Part shown: in pieces, positions 42,434 through 50,133 of the stretch
Layout: every line of letters begins with the position of its first letter
Numbering within the stretch: position 1 is the first letter of the stretch
From: Yes71-27 sp040758635
Lineage (GTDB): Bacteria > Bacillota > Desulfotomaculia > Desulfotomaculales > Ammonificaceae
Direction of reading: 5' to 3'
Assembly: GCA_040758635.1 (NCBI GenBank)
Contig: JBFLVI010000003.1
Coordinates: 62,001-126,000 of the forward strand
Length of the DNA: 64,000 bases
Notes under the pieces: model-generated
The model's input: only the letters and a program-made list of their open reading frames with translations
The model's database searches: none
Told to the model about the DNA's origin: nothing
Translations under genes and position numbers: made by a program

Positions 42434-43837
42434 TTGCTTGCGGATTACCAGACGCTCCTGGCAGTTGTTGTTTTCTTGGTTACTTACATTCTGATCGTAT
42501 CCGAGAAGGTACACCGGGCGGTTGCCGCCTTTGTCGGCGCAACCGTAGTGGTCTTGGTGGGCATAGTGACGCCCGAGCGGGCGGTGGAGGCCATCGACTG
42601 GAACACCATCGGCTTACTTGTCGGGATGATGATCATCGTCGGTGTAACCCAGGAAACCGGTGTCTTCAAGTATCTGGCGGTAAAGGCGGCCAAGAGTACT
42701 AAGGGGCAGCCGCTGGCCATTCTTGCTTCACTTTCCGCCGTAACAGCGGTGCTTTCTGCGCTTCTCGACAACGTGACCACGGTGCTCCTGGTCGTACCCG
42801 TCACGTTTACCATCGCCAGGAGGTTGGGGTTAAACCCGCTCCCCTTTCTTGTGGCCGAAATACTGGCTTCAAACATCGGGGGAACGGCCACGTTGATCGG
42901 CGACCCGCCAAATATTATGATTGGAAGTGCCACCCACCTCGGGTTCATGGATTTCGTAATCAACCTGACCCCCGTGGTTGTCCTGGTATACGTAATCACC
43001 GTCTTTCTCCTGCAGCTTATTTACAGGGATAAGCTTCGGGTTCCACCGGAGGTGCGCCAGCGCATCTTCGAGCTCGACGAGCGGGCTGAATTAAAGGACC
43101 GTCCGCTGCTGCGGAAGTGTCTTTTTGTTTTGGGGACTGTGATTCTGGGCTTCCTGCTTCACCAGTACCTGCACCTTGAGTCCAGCGTAATTGCGCTGGG
43201 CGGTGCCGCGTTGCTTCTGCTCATAACCCGTACTGAACCCGAGCACCCGCTGAATACGGTCGAATGGTCGGTCATCTTTTTCTTCATCGGCCTTTTCGTA
43301 GTGGTGGGGGCGCTTGTGGAGGTGGGCGTGATCGAAGCCCTGGCCAGAATCGGCCTGGATATCACCGGGGGCTCAATCATTCCCACCGGGATTCTCATCA
43401 TGTGGCTTTCGGCCGTTGCCTCTGCGTTTGTAGACAACATCCCGTTTGTGGCTACGATGATTCCGCTCATAAAAGACATGGGCCGGCTCGCCCACATGTC
43501 CACTTACGACTTGAACTTCCTCTGGTGGTGCCTCTCCCTGGGAGCCTGCCTGGGCGGAAACGGCACCATCGTCGGCGCTTCGGCCAACGTGGTGGTTGTA
43601 GGTATGGCCGAAAAACGGGGCCTGCTGATCGGCTTCGTTGATTTCTTGAAAATCGCCTTCCCGCTGATGCTGCTTTCCATAGTGATCAGCACGGGATACA
43701 TGGTCCTGTGGTACGTGCTGCCCACCGGTCCGACCCTGCTGGCGGTGTTAGGTGCGGCGGGTGTCGTCGGCCTCCTCCTCAGTCTGAGTGTCCGCCGCTT
43801 GGCGGCGAAGGAAAACGGGCCGGAAGCAGCTACTTGA
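42434..43837 (+). CDS. ArsB/NhaD (ion transporter) superfamily permease
   Basis: 467 residues with about eleven helices. Typical motifs: WNTIGLLVGMMIIVGVTQETGVF, SALLDNVTTVLLVVPV and ASNIGGTATLIGDPPNIMIG in the first half, and the matching VEWSVIFFFIGLFVVVGALVEVGV, SAFVDNIPFVATMIPL and CLGGNGTIVGASANVVVVG in the second half. The substrate could be Na+/H+, arsenite or an organic or sulfur anion. TTG 42434 with AAAGGCTGAGG upstream. It ends 140 bases before tRNA-Thr and is the last gene with clear core character. Confidence 0.88.
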   Translation: MLADYQTLLAVVVFLVTYILIVSEKVHRAVAAFVGATVVVLVGIVTPERAVEAIDWNTIGLLVGMMIIVGVTQETGVFKYLAVKAAKSTKGQPLAILASLSAVTAVLSALLDNVTTVLLVVPVTFTIARRLGLNPLPFLVAEILASNIGGTATLIGDPPNIMIGSATHLGFMDFVINLTPVVVLVYVITVFLLQLIYRDKLRVPPEVRQRIFELDERAELKDRPLLRKCLFVLGTVILGFLLHQYLHLESSVIALGGAALLLLITRTEPEHPLNTVEWSVIFFFIGLFVVVGALVEVGVIEALARIGLDITGGSIIPTGILIMWLSAVASAFVDNIPFVATMIPLIKDMGRLAHMSTYDLNFLWWCLSLGACLGGNGTIVGASANVVVVGMAEKRGLLIGFVDFLKIAFPLMLLSIVISTGYMVLWYVLPTGPTLLAVLGAAGVVGLLLSLSVRRLAAKENGPEAAT

Positions 43838-43935
43838 GGAAGGCGGGGTTTTGCCGAATCGTCAGGGTCTGGCTGTCCCAGGGTTTGTTCCCCAAAAGTA
43901 TTGCCTGCCCGTGCTTTGGCTGCAGCCCCGATTCC

Positions 43936-43964
43936 TTGACAAGGGGTGAATTCTGGGCTAAGAT
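43936..43964 (+). promoter_or_regulatory. Promoter of tRNA-Thr
   Basis: TTGACA (43936-43941), 17 bases, TAAGAT (43959-43964), 14 bases before the tRNA. Confidence 0.8.
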
Positions 43965-43978
43965 AAAGATGCACATGG

Positions 43979-44053
43979 GCTGGTGTAGCTCAGCGGCAGA
44001 GCAGCGCACTCGTAATGCGCAGGCCGTCGGTTCGAATCCGACCACCAGCTCCA
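43979..44053 (+). tRNA. tRNA-Thr (CGT), probable integration site
   Basis: Acceptor GCTGGTG/CACCAGC, anticodon stem GCGCA/TGCGC, loop CTCGTAA with anticodon CGT at 44011-44013, T-loop TTCGAAT, encoded CCA. A tyrosine integrase gene ends 82 bases downstream, pointing at the tRNA. The hairpin AACGGCAAGGG ... CCCTTGCCGTT with TCTTGTTT at 44066-44107 is its terminator. Confidence 0.97.
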
Positions 44054-44134
44054 GAAAACCAAGCAACGGCAAGGGTTCCTGGGTTGGAAGCCCTTGCCGT
44101 TCTTGTTTCACCGTGAGAATTTGCTAACATTTTG

Positions 44135-45298
44135 CTAACGCGCGTCGTCGGGCTGGAGGAGTTGTTCGAGTTTGAGGGCCGCTTCGCGCTGCATTGTGGG
44201 CAGCAGGTGGGTATAGATGTCGCCGGTGACGGTGATCTGCGAATGGCCCAGGCGCTCCTGGACCACCTTCAGCCGGACGCCGGCTTTCAGGAGCAGGCTG
44301 GCGTGAACGTGGCGCAAATCGTGAAAGCTGATCGGAAAACCGGCCTCGCGGGCCTTCCTGCGGAAGAAGCTCCCGAGGGACGGCGGGTTTATCGGGCTGC
44401 CGTCCTCCCTGGTGCATACCAGGCCGGTTTCCTGCCACAAGCTCCCGGCCCTCAGCTTCCACTCAAGCTGCCGGCGGCGGTGCGCCTTCAGTTCCCGCAC
44501 CACGGCGGGCGAGATGTCAACCGTGCGGCGCCCCTTCGCCGTTTTAGGTGATTTGTAAGCCGGCTCTCCGGCCTTCGTTTGGACGCTCGTCCGGCGGACG
44601 TGGATAACCAGGCCGTTAAGGTCCACGTCCTCCCAGCGCAGGGCAAGCACCTCGCCGAGGCGCAGGCCGGTGTAAACGGCCAGGAAAGCGGGCATGTAAA
44701 GGCAGGTGCCCTTCAGGGAGTCCAGCAGGTGCTGCACTTCGGTTTCGGTCAGCACCCGCGGTTCTTTTCTATCCGCCCGCGGCGGCCTCACCCTGGCGGC
44801 CGGGTTCCTGGATAACATCTCCCACTCGACGGCTTGCTCAAGCGCCCGGTGCAGCACCCGGTAGACGTATGCCACGCTCGCCGGCGCAAGGCCGCGCGGA
44901 ACCGTTTTCTTGTTGTCGCGGCGGCCCTCCCGCGCCAGTTGTCCCAGGAATGTTTGCACCTGCAGTGGCGTGAGTTTTTGCAGCGGCACGCCGCCTAGGT
45001 AGGGGACTAACTGGTGGCGGATAATGCTCTCATACCGCCGGCGGGTTGTGGGGGAAAGGCCGTCGGCGTGGGTGGCGAACCACTGCTCAAGGTACTCCTT
45101 CACGCTCATCCTTGCAGGGTCAATGTAGGTCCCGCGTGCCACTTCCGCAATCGCCTTTGCCAGGGTCGCTTCGGCTTCCTTCTGGGTCTTGAATCCGCGT
45201 ATCCATTTCTGCTTTCTCTTGCCGTCGGTGTGCAGGTCGAAAACGATGTCGTAAACTATACCCTTTTTGGTCTTCCGCTTGTAGACACTTCCCCGCAT
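44135..45298 (-). CDS. Tyrosine recombinase, phage/ICE-type integrase
   Basis: 387 residues. N-terminal arm-binding domain (SVYKRKTKKGIVYDIVFDL ... GFKTQKEAEATL), a SAM-like core-binding domain, and a catalytic domain with Arg in TGLRLGEVLALRWEDVD, H-x-x-R as HDLRHVHASLLL, H in RLGHSQITVTGDIY and the nucleophile Tyr in the same segment (GDIYTHL). ATG 45298 has GAGGGGG eight bases upstream. All catalytic residues are present, so it may be active. Its 3' end lies beside tRNA-Thr, the normal layout of a tRNA-integrated element. Confidence 0.93.
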   Translation of the reverse strand: MRGSVYKRKTKKGIVYDIVFDLHTDGKRKQKWIRGFKTQKEAEATLAKAIAEVARGTYIDPARMSVKEYLEQWFATHADGLSPTTRRRYESIIRHQLVPYLGGVPLQKLTPLQVQTFLGQLAREGRRDNKKTVPRGLAPASVAYVYRVLHRALEQAVEWEMLSRNPAARVRPPRADRKEPRVLTETEVQHLLDSLKGTCLYMPAFLAVYTGLRLGEVLALRWEDVDLNGLVIHVRRTSVQTKAGEPAYKSPKTAKGRRTVDISPAVVRELKAHRRRQLEWKLRAGSLWQETGLVCTREDGSPINPPSLGSFFRRKAREAGFPISFHDLRHVHASLLLKAGVRLKVVQERLGHSQITVTGDIYTHLLPTMQREAALKLEQLLQPDDAR

Positions 45299-45468
45299 AT
45301 ACAAACCCCCTCAAAATTGGCCTACAAGGCCGGTCTAACGGCCCAGTAATACTTTCTACCTACCCGCTCCAGAAGGTGGCCTCTACGGGCCTCTACGCGC
45401 ACGCTCTAAGGCGGCGGACCCACCTGGCCTGGGTCCCTACCTATTGCGCCACCACCACCAGGCATAAT

Positions 45469-46113
45469 CTACCCCCATAATATGTTTTCCGGCGGATTTG
45501 GGGGCACCGGCGTTAGCCTTTCCCCGTTCCAGAAAAACCACACATTTGCCCAATACTCGCCATTCTGAGAATAAGATGCTTTAACAGCCGAACCCCCGCC
45601 GGGCAGAGTGCTAGGTTCAACCTTAACATAGCCACGTGTCGTAACGGCGTGACGCCACCAGTCACGTCCGATGTACCGGCCGTTGTGCCAGAAGAAGATT
45701 GAATGGGGGCCATAATTAGGTTCTTCAATCTCACAAAAACCAACCACCGCGGTGAGGTATCCGCCGTGATTGTCTGAGACGATGACGGGACCACCTACTA
45801 CAGAGAAAGGATAACCCTCAATCCCGGCGGCGCTCAGGACTCGCTGGATTTCCTGCTGAGTCGGGGGTTTCGGCTTCTCCTGACGAGGCACGGCTTGCGC
45901 TTCGGTCTTGCTTTTCTGGTTCACCACCATTGCTGATTCCCTTCTTGTATGTGGAGATGGCTGAGCCTGCTCAGGCTGAATACACGGCTTCTCAACCACC
46001 GGTGGTGTCTTTGCAGGCGGCACCGTCTTCCTGATTGCCACCGCTGCCGTCTGCTTCGGGATCGTCTTTGCCACGCCGAATCCCGAAGCGAAGGCGAGCG
46101 CAATCATAAGCAC
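45469..46113 (-). CDS. Exported or membrane-anchored protein with LppP/LprE-like domain
   Basis: 214 residues: a hydrophobic N-terminus (LMIALAFASGFGVAKTI), a Pro/Lys/Gln-rich linker (about 30-90) and a C-terminal domain (from about 95) with GYLTAVVGFCEIEEPNYGPHSIFFWHNGRYIGRDW that resembles LppP/LprE-type lipoprotein domains. No lipobox cysteine follows the hydrophobic stretch. Start GTG 46113 has no good RBS; the gene overlaps the upstream membrane protein gene by 122 bases, which suggests coupling or a frameshift in one ancestral gene. Lies inside the tRNA-Thr element. Confidence 0.6.
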   Translation of the reverse strand: MLMIALAFASGFGVAKTIPKQTAAVAIRKTVPPAKTPPVVEKPCIQPEQAQPSPHTRRESAMVVNQKSKTEAQAVPRQEKPKPPTQQEIQRVLSAAGIEGYPFSVVGGPVIVSDNHGGYLTAVVGFCEIEEPNYGPHSIFFWHNGRYIGRDWWRHAVTTRGYVKVEPSTLPGGGSAVKASYSQNGEYWANVWFFWNGERLTPVPPNPPENILWG

Positions 46114-46555
46114 TACTGCCAGGGTGCACCGGGGGGATCCTTCCCCTGTTTACCTGCCCGGACCCTTCGGCTTCTCTTTGGTGTATTACCCTGGTGGCGG
46201 GTGCGGGGTCCGCTTCGGCTGCTGAAACAGCCTCAAGCGCTCCTTCCGGCCTCTTATGCTTCAGCCGCTCAAAAAGCCAGAAGATAAGGCCAGCGAACAC
46301 AAGCGCAGCCGTAAAACTAAAGACCTCCCGCGCCGTTAAGCTCTGCCACCACCAGCGCAGGTGCTCCTTGCTGGTATACCAGAAGCTAGGCAAAAAAATG
46401 CTCAGCAGGACCCCGACCCCGAAGGCGAAGCAACACAGCACTAAGTAGCCGAATACCCCGGCGCTTATCAGCCAGAAGCGGTGGTTTCTCAGCACAGCCC
46501 GGGCCCGCAGGCCAAGCAGTGCAAGGTCAGGCCGGGTGATCCGAAAACGCTGCAT
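45992..46555 (-). CDS. Two-helix membrane protein of the integrated element
   Basis: 187 residues: two membrane helices (about 30-58 and 80-103, WLISAGVFGYLVLCCFAFGVGV and VFSFTAALVFAGLIFWLF) with Trp-rich residues between them, then a charged C-terminal part. ATG 46555 is preferred because GGAGGGGAGGT lies directly upstream. The last 40 residues overlap another reading frame and have unusual composition, so the true end is uncertain. Family not recognised. Confidence 0.55.
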   Translation of the reverse strand: MQRFRITRPDLALLGLRARAVLRNHRFWLISAGVFGYLVLCCFAFGVGVLLSIFLPSFWYTSKEHLRWWWQSLTAREVFSFTAALVFAGLIFWLFERLKHKRPEGALEAVSAAEADPAPATRVIHQREAEGSGQVNRGRIPPVHPGSSAYDCARLRFGIRRGKDDPEADGSGGNQEDGAACKDTTGG

Positions 46556-46645
46556 ATACCTCCCCTCCATATACCAAACACCCCCAAAATTTGGCCCAGA
46601 AAGGCGGTTTATTTTTGCGCTAATGTTTTTATACCTACCCCATTC

Positions 46646-46852
46646 TTACCCCCGTCTTGTAGGCGATTTTGGCGCGTCCTTTTGGGTCCGCCACCGGTGG
46701 ACGAATTCCTCAAGGTCCCGGCTGTCAATACGCCACCGGCCATTGTTGATCTTAAACGCGGGCAGTAAACCGCTGCGGATCCAAAACCTCAAGGTCCAAG
46801 GGGAGACCCCTAACCTTGTGGCCGCTTCTCTGGTGCCCAACAGCACTTTCAT
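46646..46852 (-). CDS. Excisionase-type MerR-like HTH DNA-binding protein
   Basis: 68 residues, a single winged helix-turn-helix: LLGTREAATRLGVSPWTLRFWIRSGLLPAFKINNGRWRIDSRDLEEFV. This is the excisionase/MerR fold that binds DNA to steer an integrase. ATG 46852 follows AAAGGGGGTG. Position between the integrase and the repressor genes fits a recombination-directionality factor. The 46853-47139 gap is AT-rich with a CCCGCC/GGCGGG hairpin and no gene. Confidence 0.8.
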   Translation of the reverse strand: MKVLLGTREAATRLGVSPWTLRFWIRSGLLPAFKINNGRWRIDSRDLEEFVHRWRTQKDAPKSPTRRG

Positions 46853-47139
46853 TTTCACCCCCTTTCCCACAAGAATAACAAAAAAATTTCAAAAAAACAA
46901 CAAAATCAAAAAGGTTTGACCGTTACTTTATATGCGTTTTGATGCATCGAAAATTTTCCTTAAAGAAAATTAATACAAATCCCGAATGCTTACGGCGGGG
47001 CGGTTTTGCGGATTTAAATGCCCGCCGGCAAAAAAAAGGGCGGGGCAAAAATGAAGTAGAAAAAAGCCAGTTGAAACGGGGGTGAGAAGATTATCCCGGT
47101 GTTTACAAGTAGAAACATGAAGCCCTTGATGTCAATGGT

Positions 47140-47550
47140 TCAGAAGCCCTTCTCCTTTTGGGGGCGCCGCTTCTTCTCTCTTTCTACTGCTTCCAACGCC
47201 CAGCGCCAGCAGGCGAGCAGCGACTCCTTCTCCTCCTCTGTGAAGTTGGGGAGACGTTCCACCAACCGGATGAACAGCGGGTAACCGGCAAAGTAGGCGG
47301 CTTCCCCTTCCCGCACGATGTAGCCCTCGCCCTTGAAAACCTCGCGCCTCTCCGTCCGGCCGAGGAGGTAGTCTACCGAGACGTCGAAGAAGTCGGCCAG
47401 CCGCTTCAGCGTTGCCGGATCCGGCGTCCGCTTGTTCAGCTCGTAGTTTGCAATGGTGCTCGTACCTAAATTTAGGAGCTTCGCCAACTTTGCCTGGGAA
47501 AGCCCCTTCTCCTTCCGCAGCGCAGCCAGCCTTTCGCCGATTGGTTCCAT
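47140..47550 (-). CDS. XRE-family repressor of the integrated element
   Basis: 136 residues. Residues 4-60 are a helix-turn-helix (IGERLAALRKEKGLSQAKLAKLLNLGTSTIANYELNKRTPD) followed by the DYLLGRT motif common in CI-like and SinR-like repressors; the C-terminal helical part (ERLPNFTEEEKESLLACWRWALE) is probably for oligomerisation. No peptidase domain. It is divergent to the gene at 47737, and two palindromes of the same sequence lie between them, so it very likely controls both. Confidence 0.85.
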   Translation of the reverse strand: MEPIGERLAALRKEKGLSQAKLAKLLNLGTSTIANYELNKRTPDPATLKRLADFFDVSVDYLLGRTERREVFKGEGYIVREGEAAYFAGYPLFIRLVERLPNFTEEEKESLLACWRWALEAVEREKKRRPQKEKGF

Positions 47551-47606
47551 CCGAGCGCACCTCTTGTCGAATGTAGCACGATTTGCAGCGTTAACCTATA
47601 TTATGT

Positions 47607-47661
47607 TGCAAAACGCAAAAATTTTATGCAAAAAGAGATTGACACGCTTGCAAAGCGCAAG
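47607..47661. promoter_or_regulatory. Two operator palindromes between divergent repressor genes
   Basis: TTGCAAAACGCAA at 47607-47619 and TTGCAAAGCGCAA at 47649-47661 differ by one base and are 42 bp apart (four helical turns). The second lies exactly between the -35 and -10 boxes of the rightward promoter. Confidence 0.75.
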
Positions 47662-47668
47662 TATATTT
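47640..47668 (+). promoter_or_regulatory. Rightward promoter with internal operator
   Basis: TTGACA (47640-47645), 17 bases holding the palindrome, TATATT (47663-47668). Confidence 0.8.
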
Positions 47669-47736
47669 GTCATTAAGTGATGTGGTGTGTTATTGAGTTT
47701 TATCTTTTGCCGTCAGCTCCGGAAGAGGGTGGTTCC

Positions 47737-48016
47737 TTGCAGAACCAGACGATGTATCTCCTTCGGGTGCTCCGGCGGCTCACCCAGGCGGAAGTCGCCG
47801 AGGCGGTGGGTATCGCGCAGAGCAGTTATGCGCTGATCGAAGGTGGCCGCCGCCACCCCCCGGAAGCAGATCGCGAAGAGGCTGGCGGAGTTCTTCGGCG
47901 TGACCGTGGACGAGCTCTTCTTCGCCGAGGATGACCGCGCCACGCTGCGCCGTGTGATCGCCAGGAGGCGGGGTGGCGGCCAACCGCGCCAAACAGGGGT
48001 AGCGGTAGAGTATTAA
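47737..48016 (+). pseudogene. XRE-family regulator interrupted by a frameshift in a C-run
   Basis: TTG 47737 opens a helix-turn-helix protein (TMYLLRVLRRLTQAEVAEAVGIAQSSYALIEGGRRHP). At the run of six C (47856-47861) the frame shifts: the second frame continues as RKQIAKRLAEFFGVTVDELFF and ends at TAA 48016, giving together a normal 92-residue regulator. As written the first frame ends at 47934 with an unrelated tail. Either the gene is broken, the run is miscounted in the assembly, or slippage restores it. It would be the Cro-like partner of the repressor at 47140. Confidence 0.75.
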
Positions 48017-48156
48017 CGCGATGGGAGATAGCCGAGGAAAGGGAAGTGGGATGCCTCACCCCGACAGAATGAGCGGTTTCACAAATTTCCGCTTCCGCTA
48101 AAACGGTCGGGGGTCTCAGGGAAATGGGGAGGGTAGCAACAGCCAGAGGCTTTTCT

Positions 48157-48495
48157 CTATTTTCCGCCGATATTGTAGCGTCTGATCAACTCGATGAAGT
48201 CGCGCGTGAGGCTTGTTTGCCCTGGACTTAAGCCCTGAAGCAGGAACTCTGCTTCACGTTGAGGTGACGAACCGTGGGGCTGGTCCATTGCTTGAACAAT
48301 ACTTGCTACGGAGGTACTGAGGGCGACGGCAAGGCGGCTCAAGACTTCGAGGCTTGGGAGCCGCATCCCAAGCTCGATCTTTGTCAAATAGGTCGGGTGA
48401 ATGCCGGTGCGTTCGGCAAGCTGTTCTTGGGAGAGGTTCCGGCTCCGGCGTAGCGCCCGCAGGCGGGCGCCGAGCCTCCGCTGCTTTTCTTTCAC
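48157..48495 (-). CDS. XRE-family transcriptional regulator
   Basis: 112 residues with one N-terminal helix-turn-helix (LGARLRALRRSRNLSQEQLAERTGIHPTYLTKIELGMRLPS), then a helical C-terminal region (LSPGQTSLTRDFIELIRRY). Similar in shape to SinR-type regulators that control biofilm genes, which is interesting because a SipW/TasA-like cluster follows. It is divergent to the LuxR-type gene at 48701, with a palindrome (48565-48581) in between. Confidence 0.82.
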   Translation of the reverse strand: MKEKQRRLGARLRALRRSRNLSQEQLAERTGIHPTYLTKIELGMRLPSLEVLSRLAVALSTSVASIVQAMDQPHGSSPQREAEFLLQGLSPGQTSLTRDFIELIRRYNIGGK

Positions 48496-48564
48496 GTTTG
48501 ATGCTACCCCTTCTGTAGTATGCCCGCGTCAGTTTTATTCTCCCAGACCACAAGGACGGGGGGA

Positions 48565-48581
48565 ATAGACGCAGGGTCTAT
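48565..48581. promoter_or_regulatory. Palindrome between divergent regulators
   Basis: ATAGAC-gcagg-GTCTAT, a perfect 6-bp inverted repeat, a candidate operator for the flanking regulators. Confidence 0.4.
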
Positions 48582-48700
48582 AGAATATGACTCCGAGACT
48601 ATGCGGATGGTCGGAGAGGCTATCTCCTCTTCCGGGGTCTCAAGAAAGGTTCTTCATCTTTTCTGCTTTACGGTGTTGTTTTTGGAGGAGGTGGGAGGAG

Positions 48701-49345
48701 ATGCAAAAGCTGCGCGTTCTCGTGAGTAGCCGCTCACCCTCTGGCGCCCTTATAGTCCAAGCCCTTCGCGAAAGCTCCTCTTTTGAGGTTTTCGAAGCGC
48801 CTGCTTCTACCTTCGCAGAAAAGATTCCCAAGCTGCAGCCCGACGTCCTGCTTTTGGAAGAGGCCGAAGGCGAAGATCCCCTTCCCCTTATCGGGGAGAT
48901 CCGCAGGCTGTTCCCCTTCATCATCCCGATCCTCCTGGCCCGAGACCTCCGGGGGCGCGACTCCTGCACCCTTTACCGGACGGGGGTGGCGGCCTGCCTG
49001 CCGCTCCGGTGGCCGCCGCGCCGGATCCTGCAGGCGGTGGAGTTTGTCGGGTCAACGGGTGCGTTCTGTGCCCCTTCAGCCGGGAGGAGGCCCTTCGGCG
49101 GGGATGCCCCGGCGGCGGATTTGAGCGCCCGGGAAAAGGAGATCCTGACCCTGCTGGCAAAAAACCTGGGCACCGGAGAGATTGCCAGGAAGCTTTATCT
49201 CGCGGAGTCCACCGTCAGGACCTACCTTCAGCGGCTTTTCCGGAAGCTTGGCGTCCGCAGCCGGGCGGAGGCGGTGGTCTGGGCGATCCAGGAGGGGCTG
49301 GTTTCAGGTGTTTCCCTGGCGGCGGGGAGGAACCCGCGCAAGTAA
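48701..49345 (+). CDS. LuxR-type regulator with a degenerate receiver domain
   Basis: 214 residues. The N-terminal half has the receiver pattern (LRVLVSSRSPSGALIVQAL ... QPDVLLLEEAEG), but the phosphorylation site aspartate is Glu53 and the usual Lys is missing, so it is unlikely to be phosphorylated normally. The C-terminal half is a classical LuxR/GerE helix-turn-helix: LSAREKEILTLLAKNLGTGEIARKLYLAESTVRTYLQRLFRKLGV. ATG 48701 with GGGAGGAG directly upstream. It precedes the exported-protein cluster and could be its activator. It overlaps the convergent gene at 49304 by 42 bases. Confidence 0.85.
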   Translation: MQKLRVLVSSRSPSGALIVQALRESSSFEVFEAPASTFAEKIPKLQPDVLLLEEAEGEDPLPLIGEIRRLFPFIIPILLARDLRGRDSCTLYRTGVAACLPLRWPPRRILQAVEFVGSTGAFCAPSAGRRPFGGDAPAADLSAREKEILTLLAKNLGTGEIARKLYLAESTVRTYLQRLFRKLGVRSRAEAVVWAIQEGLVSGVSLAAGRNPRK

Positions 49346-49732
49346 GCTCTCACCTATACTCCGGGGCCAGAAGCAGAGGTCTATCTCGCAGATCATCTTC
49401 AGCCCTTTCGCGATGAGGTGGAAGGGGAGACCGGAGGAGAAAAAACTGTGGACGCCGGCCCGGTAGGCGGCCCCCACCACCCAGGGATCGTCCGGGCCGA
49501 TGGCAACCACTCGCAGCCGGGGCAGCGCCTTCTTCAGCCGGGAGGCGAGAGAGGGCCAGTCTTCCTTTTCCGCGTCCAGGACGGCGAGCCGGGGGCGCAG
49601 CCGCCGGATCGTCCGCGGAAGGTAGGCGACCCGTGGCTCTAGAACCCTGACCACAACGAAGTCAGCGGCGGCCCAGGTCTCGAGGAAGGTGGCCAGTTCC
49701 CTGGAGCCGACCACTACCCTTACCCGCGCCAC
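49304..49732 (-). CDS. Receiver-like single-domain protein
   Basis: 142 residues resembling a lone response-regulator receiver: VRVVVGSRELATFLETW at the N-terminus, an Asp53 at the expected phosphorylation position (RLAVLDAEKED), then RLRVVAIGPDDPWVVGAAYRAGVHSFF. No DNA-binding domain follows. GTG 49732 has GAAGGAGGGG upstream. It is convergent with and overlaps the LuxR-type gene; the two receivers look like diverged relatives. Function unknown; it may compete with or modify the LuxR-type protein. Confidence 0.65.
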   Translation of the reverse strand: MARVRVVVGSRELATFLETWAAADFVVVRVLEPRVAYLPRTIRRLRPRLAVLDAEKEDWPSLASRLKKALPRLRVVAIGPDDPWVVGAAYRAGVHSFFSSGLPFHLIAKGLKMICEIDLCFWPRSIGESLLARVPPRRQGNT

Positions 49733-49802
49733 AAAACCCCTCCTTCGCCCGAGGTTTTCTTCAGGTTAACCCTTTTTGCCCCTGGTTGCAATCCGGTTTT
49801 CC

Positions 49803-49928
49803 GTCTACAGCCTGTAGCCATTCGTCTACAAATCATAGACGCCTGTGTACAATTTGCGGACATTTGTCCGCATCCTGTCCTTTTTCGTCCACAACTTGGG
49901 GACATTCGGCTACAAGATGTCTGCGGAA
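49803..49928. repeat. Six tandem copies of a degenerate 21-bp repeat
   Basis: Units begin at 49803, 49824, 49845, 49866, 49887 and 49908 with GTCTAC, GTCTAC, GTGTAC, GTCCGC, GTCCAC and GGCTAC. Several units are themselves inverted repeats (GTCTA-n7-TAGAC). The array occupies the 49733-50133 gap between the receiver-like gene and the first exported protein; I see no gene there. Confidence 0.75.
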
Positions 49929-50133
49929 GTCCTATGGAAATCCCAGGCCCTTTCTGTTAGCTTGTCCTTAAACAGCCCCGCAGAGGGGGGCAGAAAATGC
50001 GGCGCTCAGGTCTATTCTCCTGGGCAGCACGGGTCAAGGCAAGGAGAAAGCAAATAGAGTGGCAGACGGTGCCCGGCTACGAGGCGCGGCGCTTCAAGGC
50101 AGCGTTTTCTTAGCCAGCCGGGGAGGAAAGGAA

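Noticed and set aside
49803..49928. CRISPR array
   Set aside because: Units are contiguous 21-mers without spacers and are degenerate; no cas genes in the window. The same holds for the 13-bp array at 62182.
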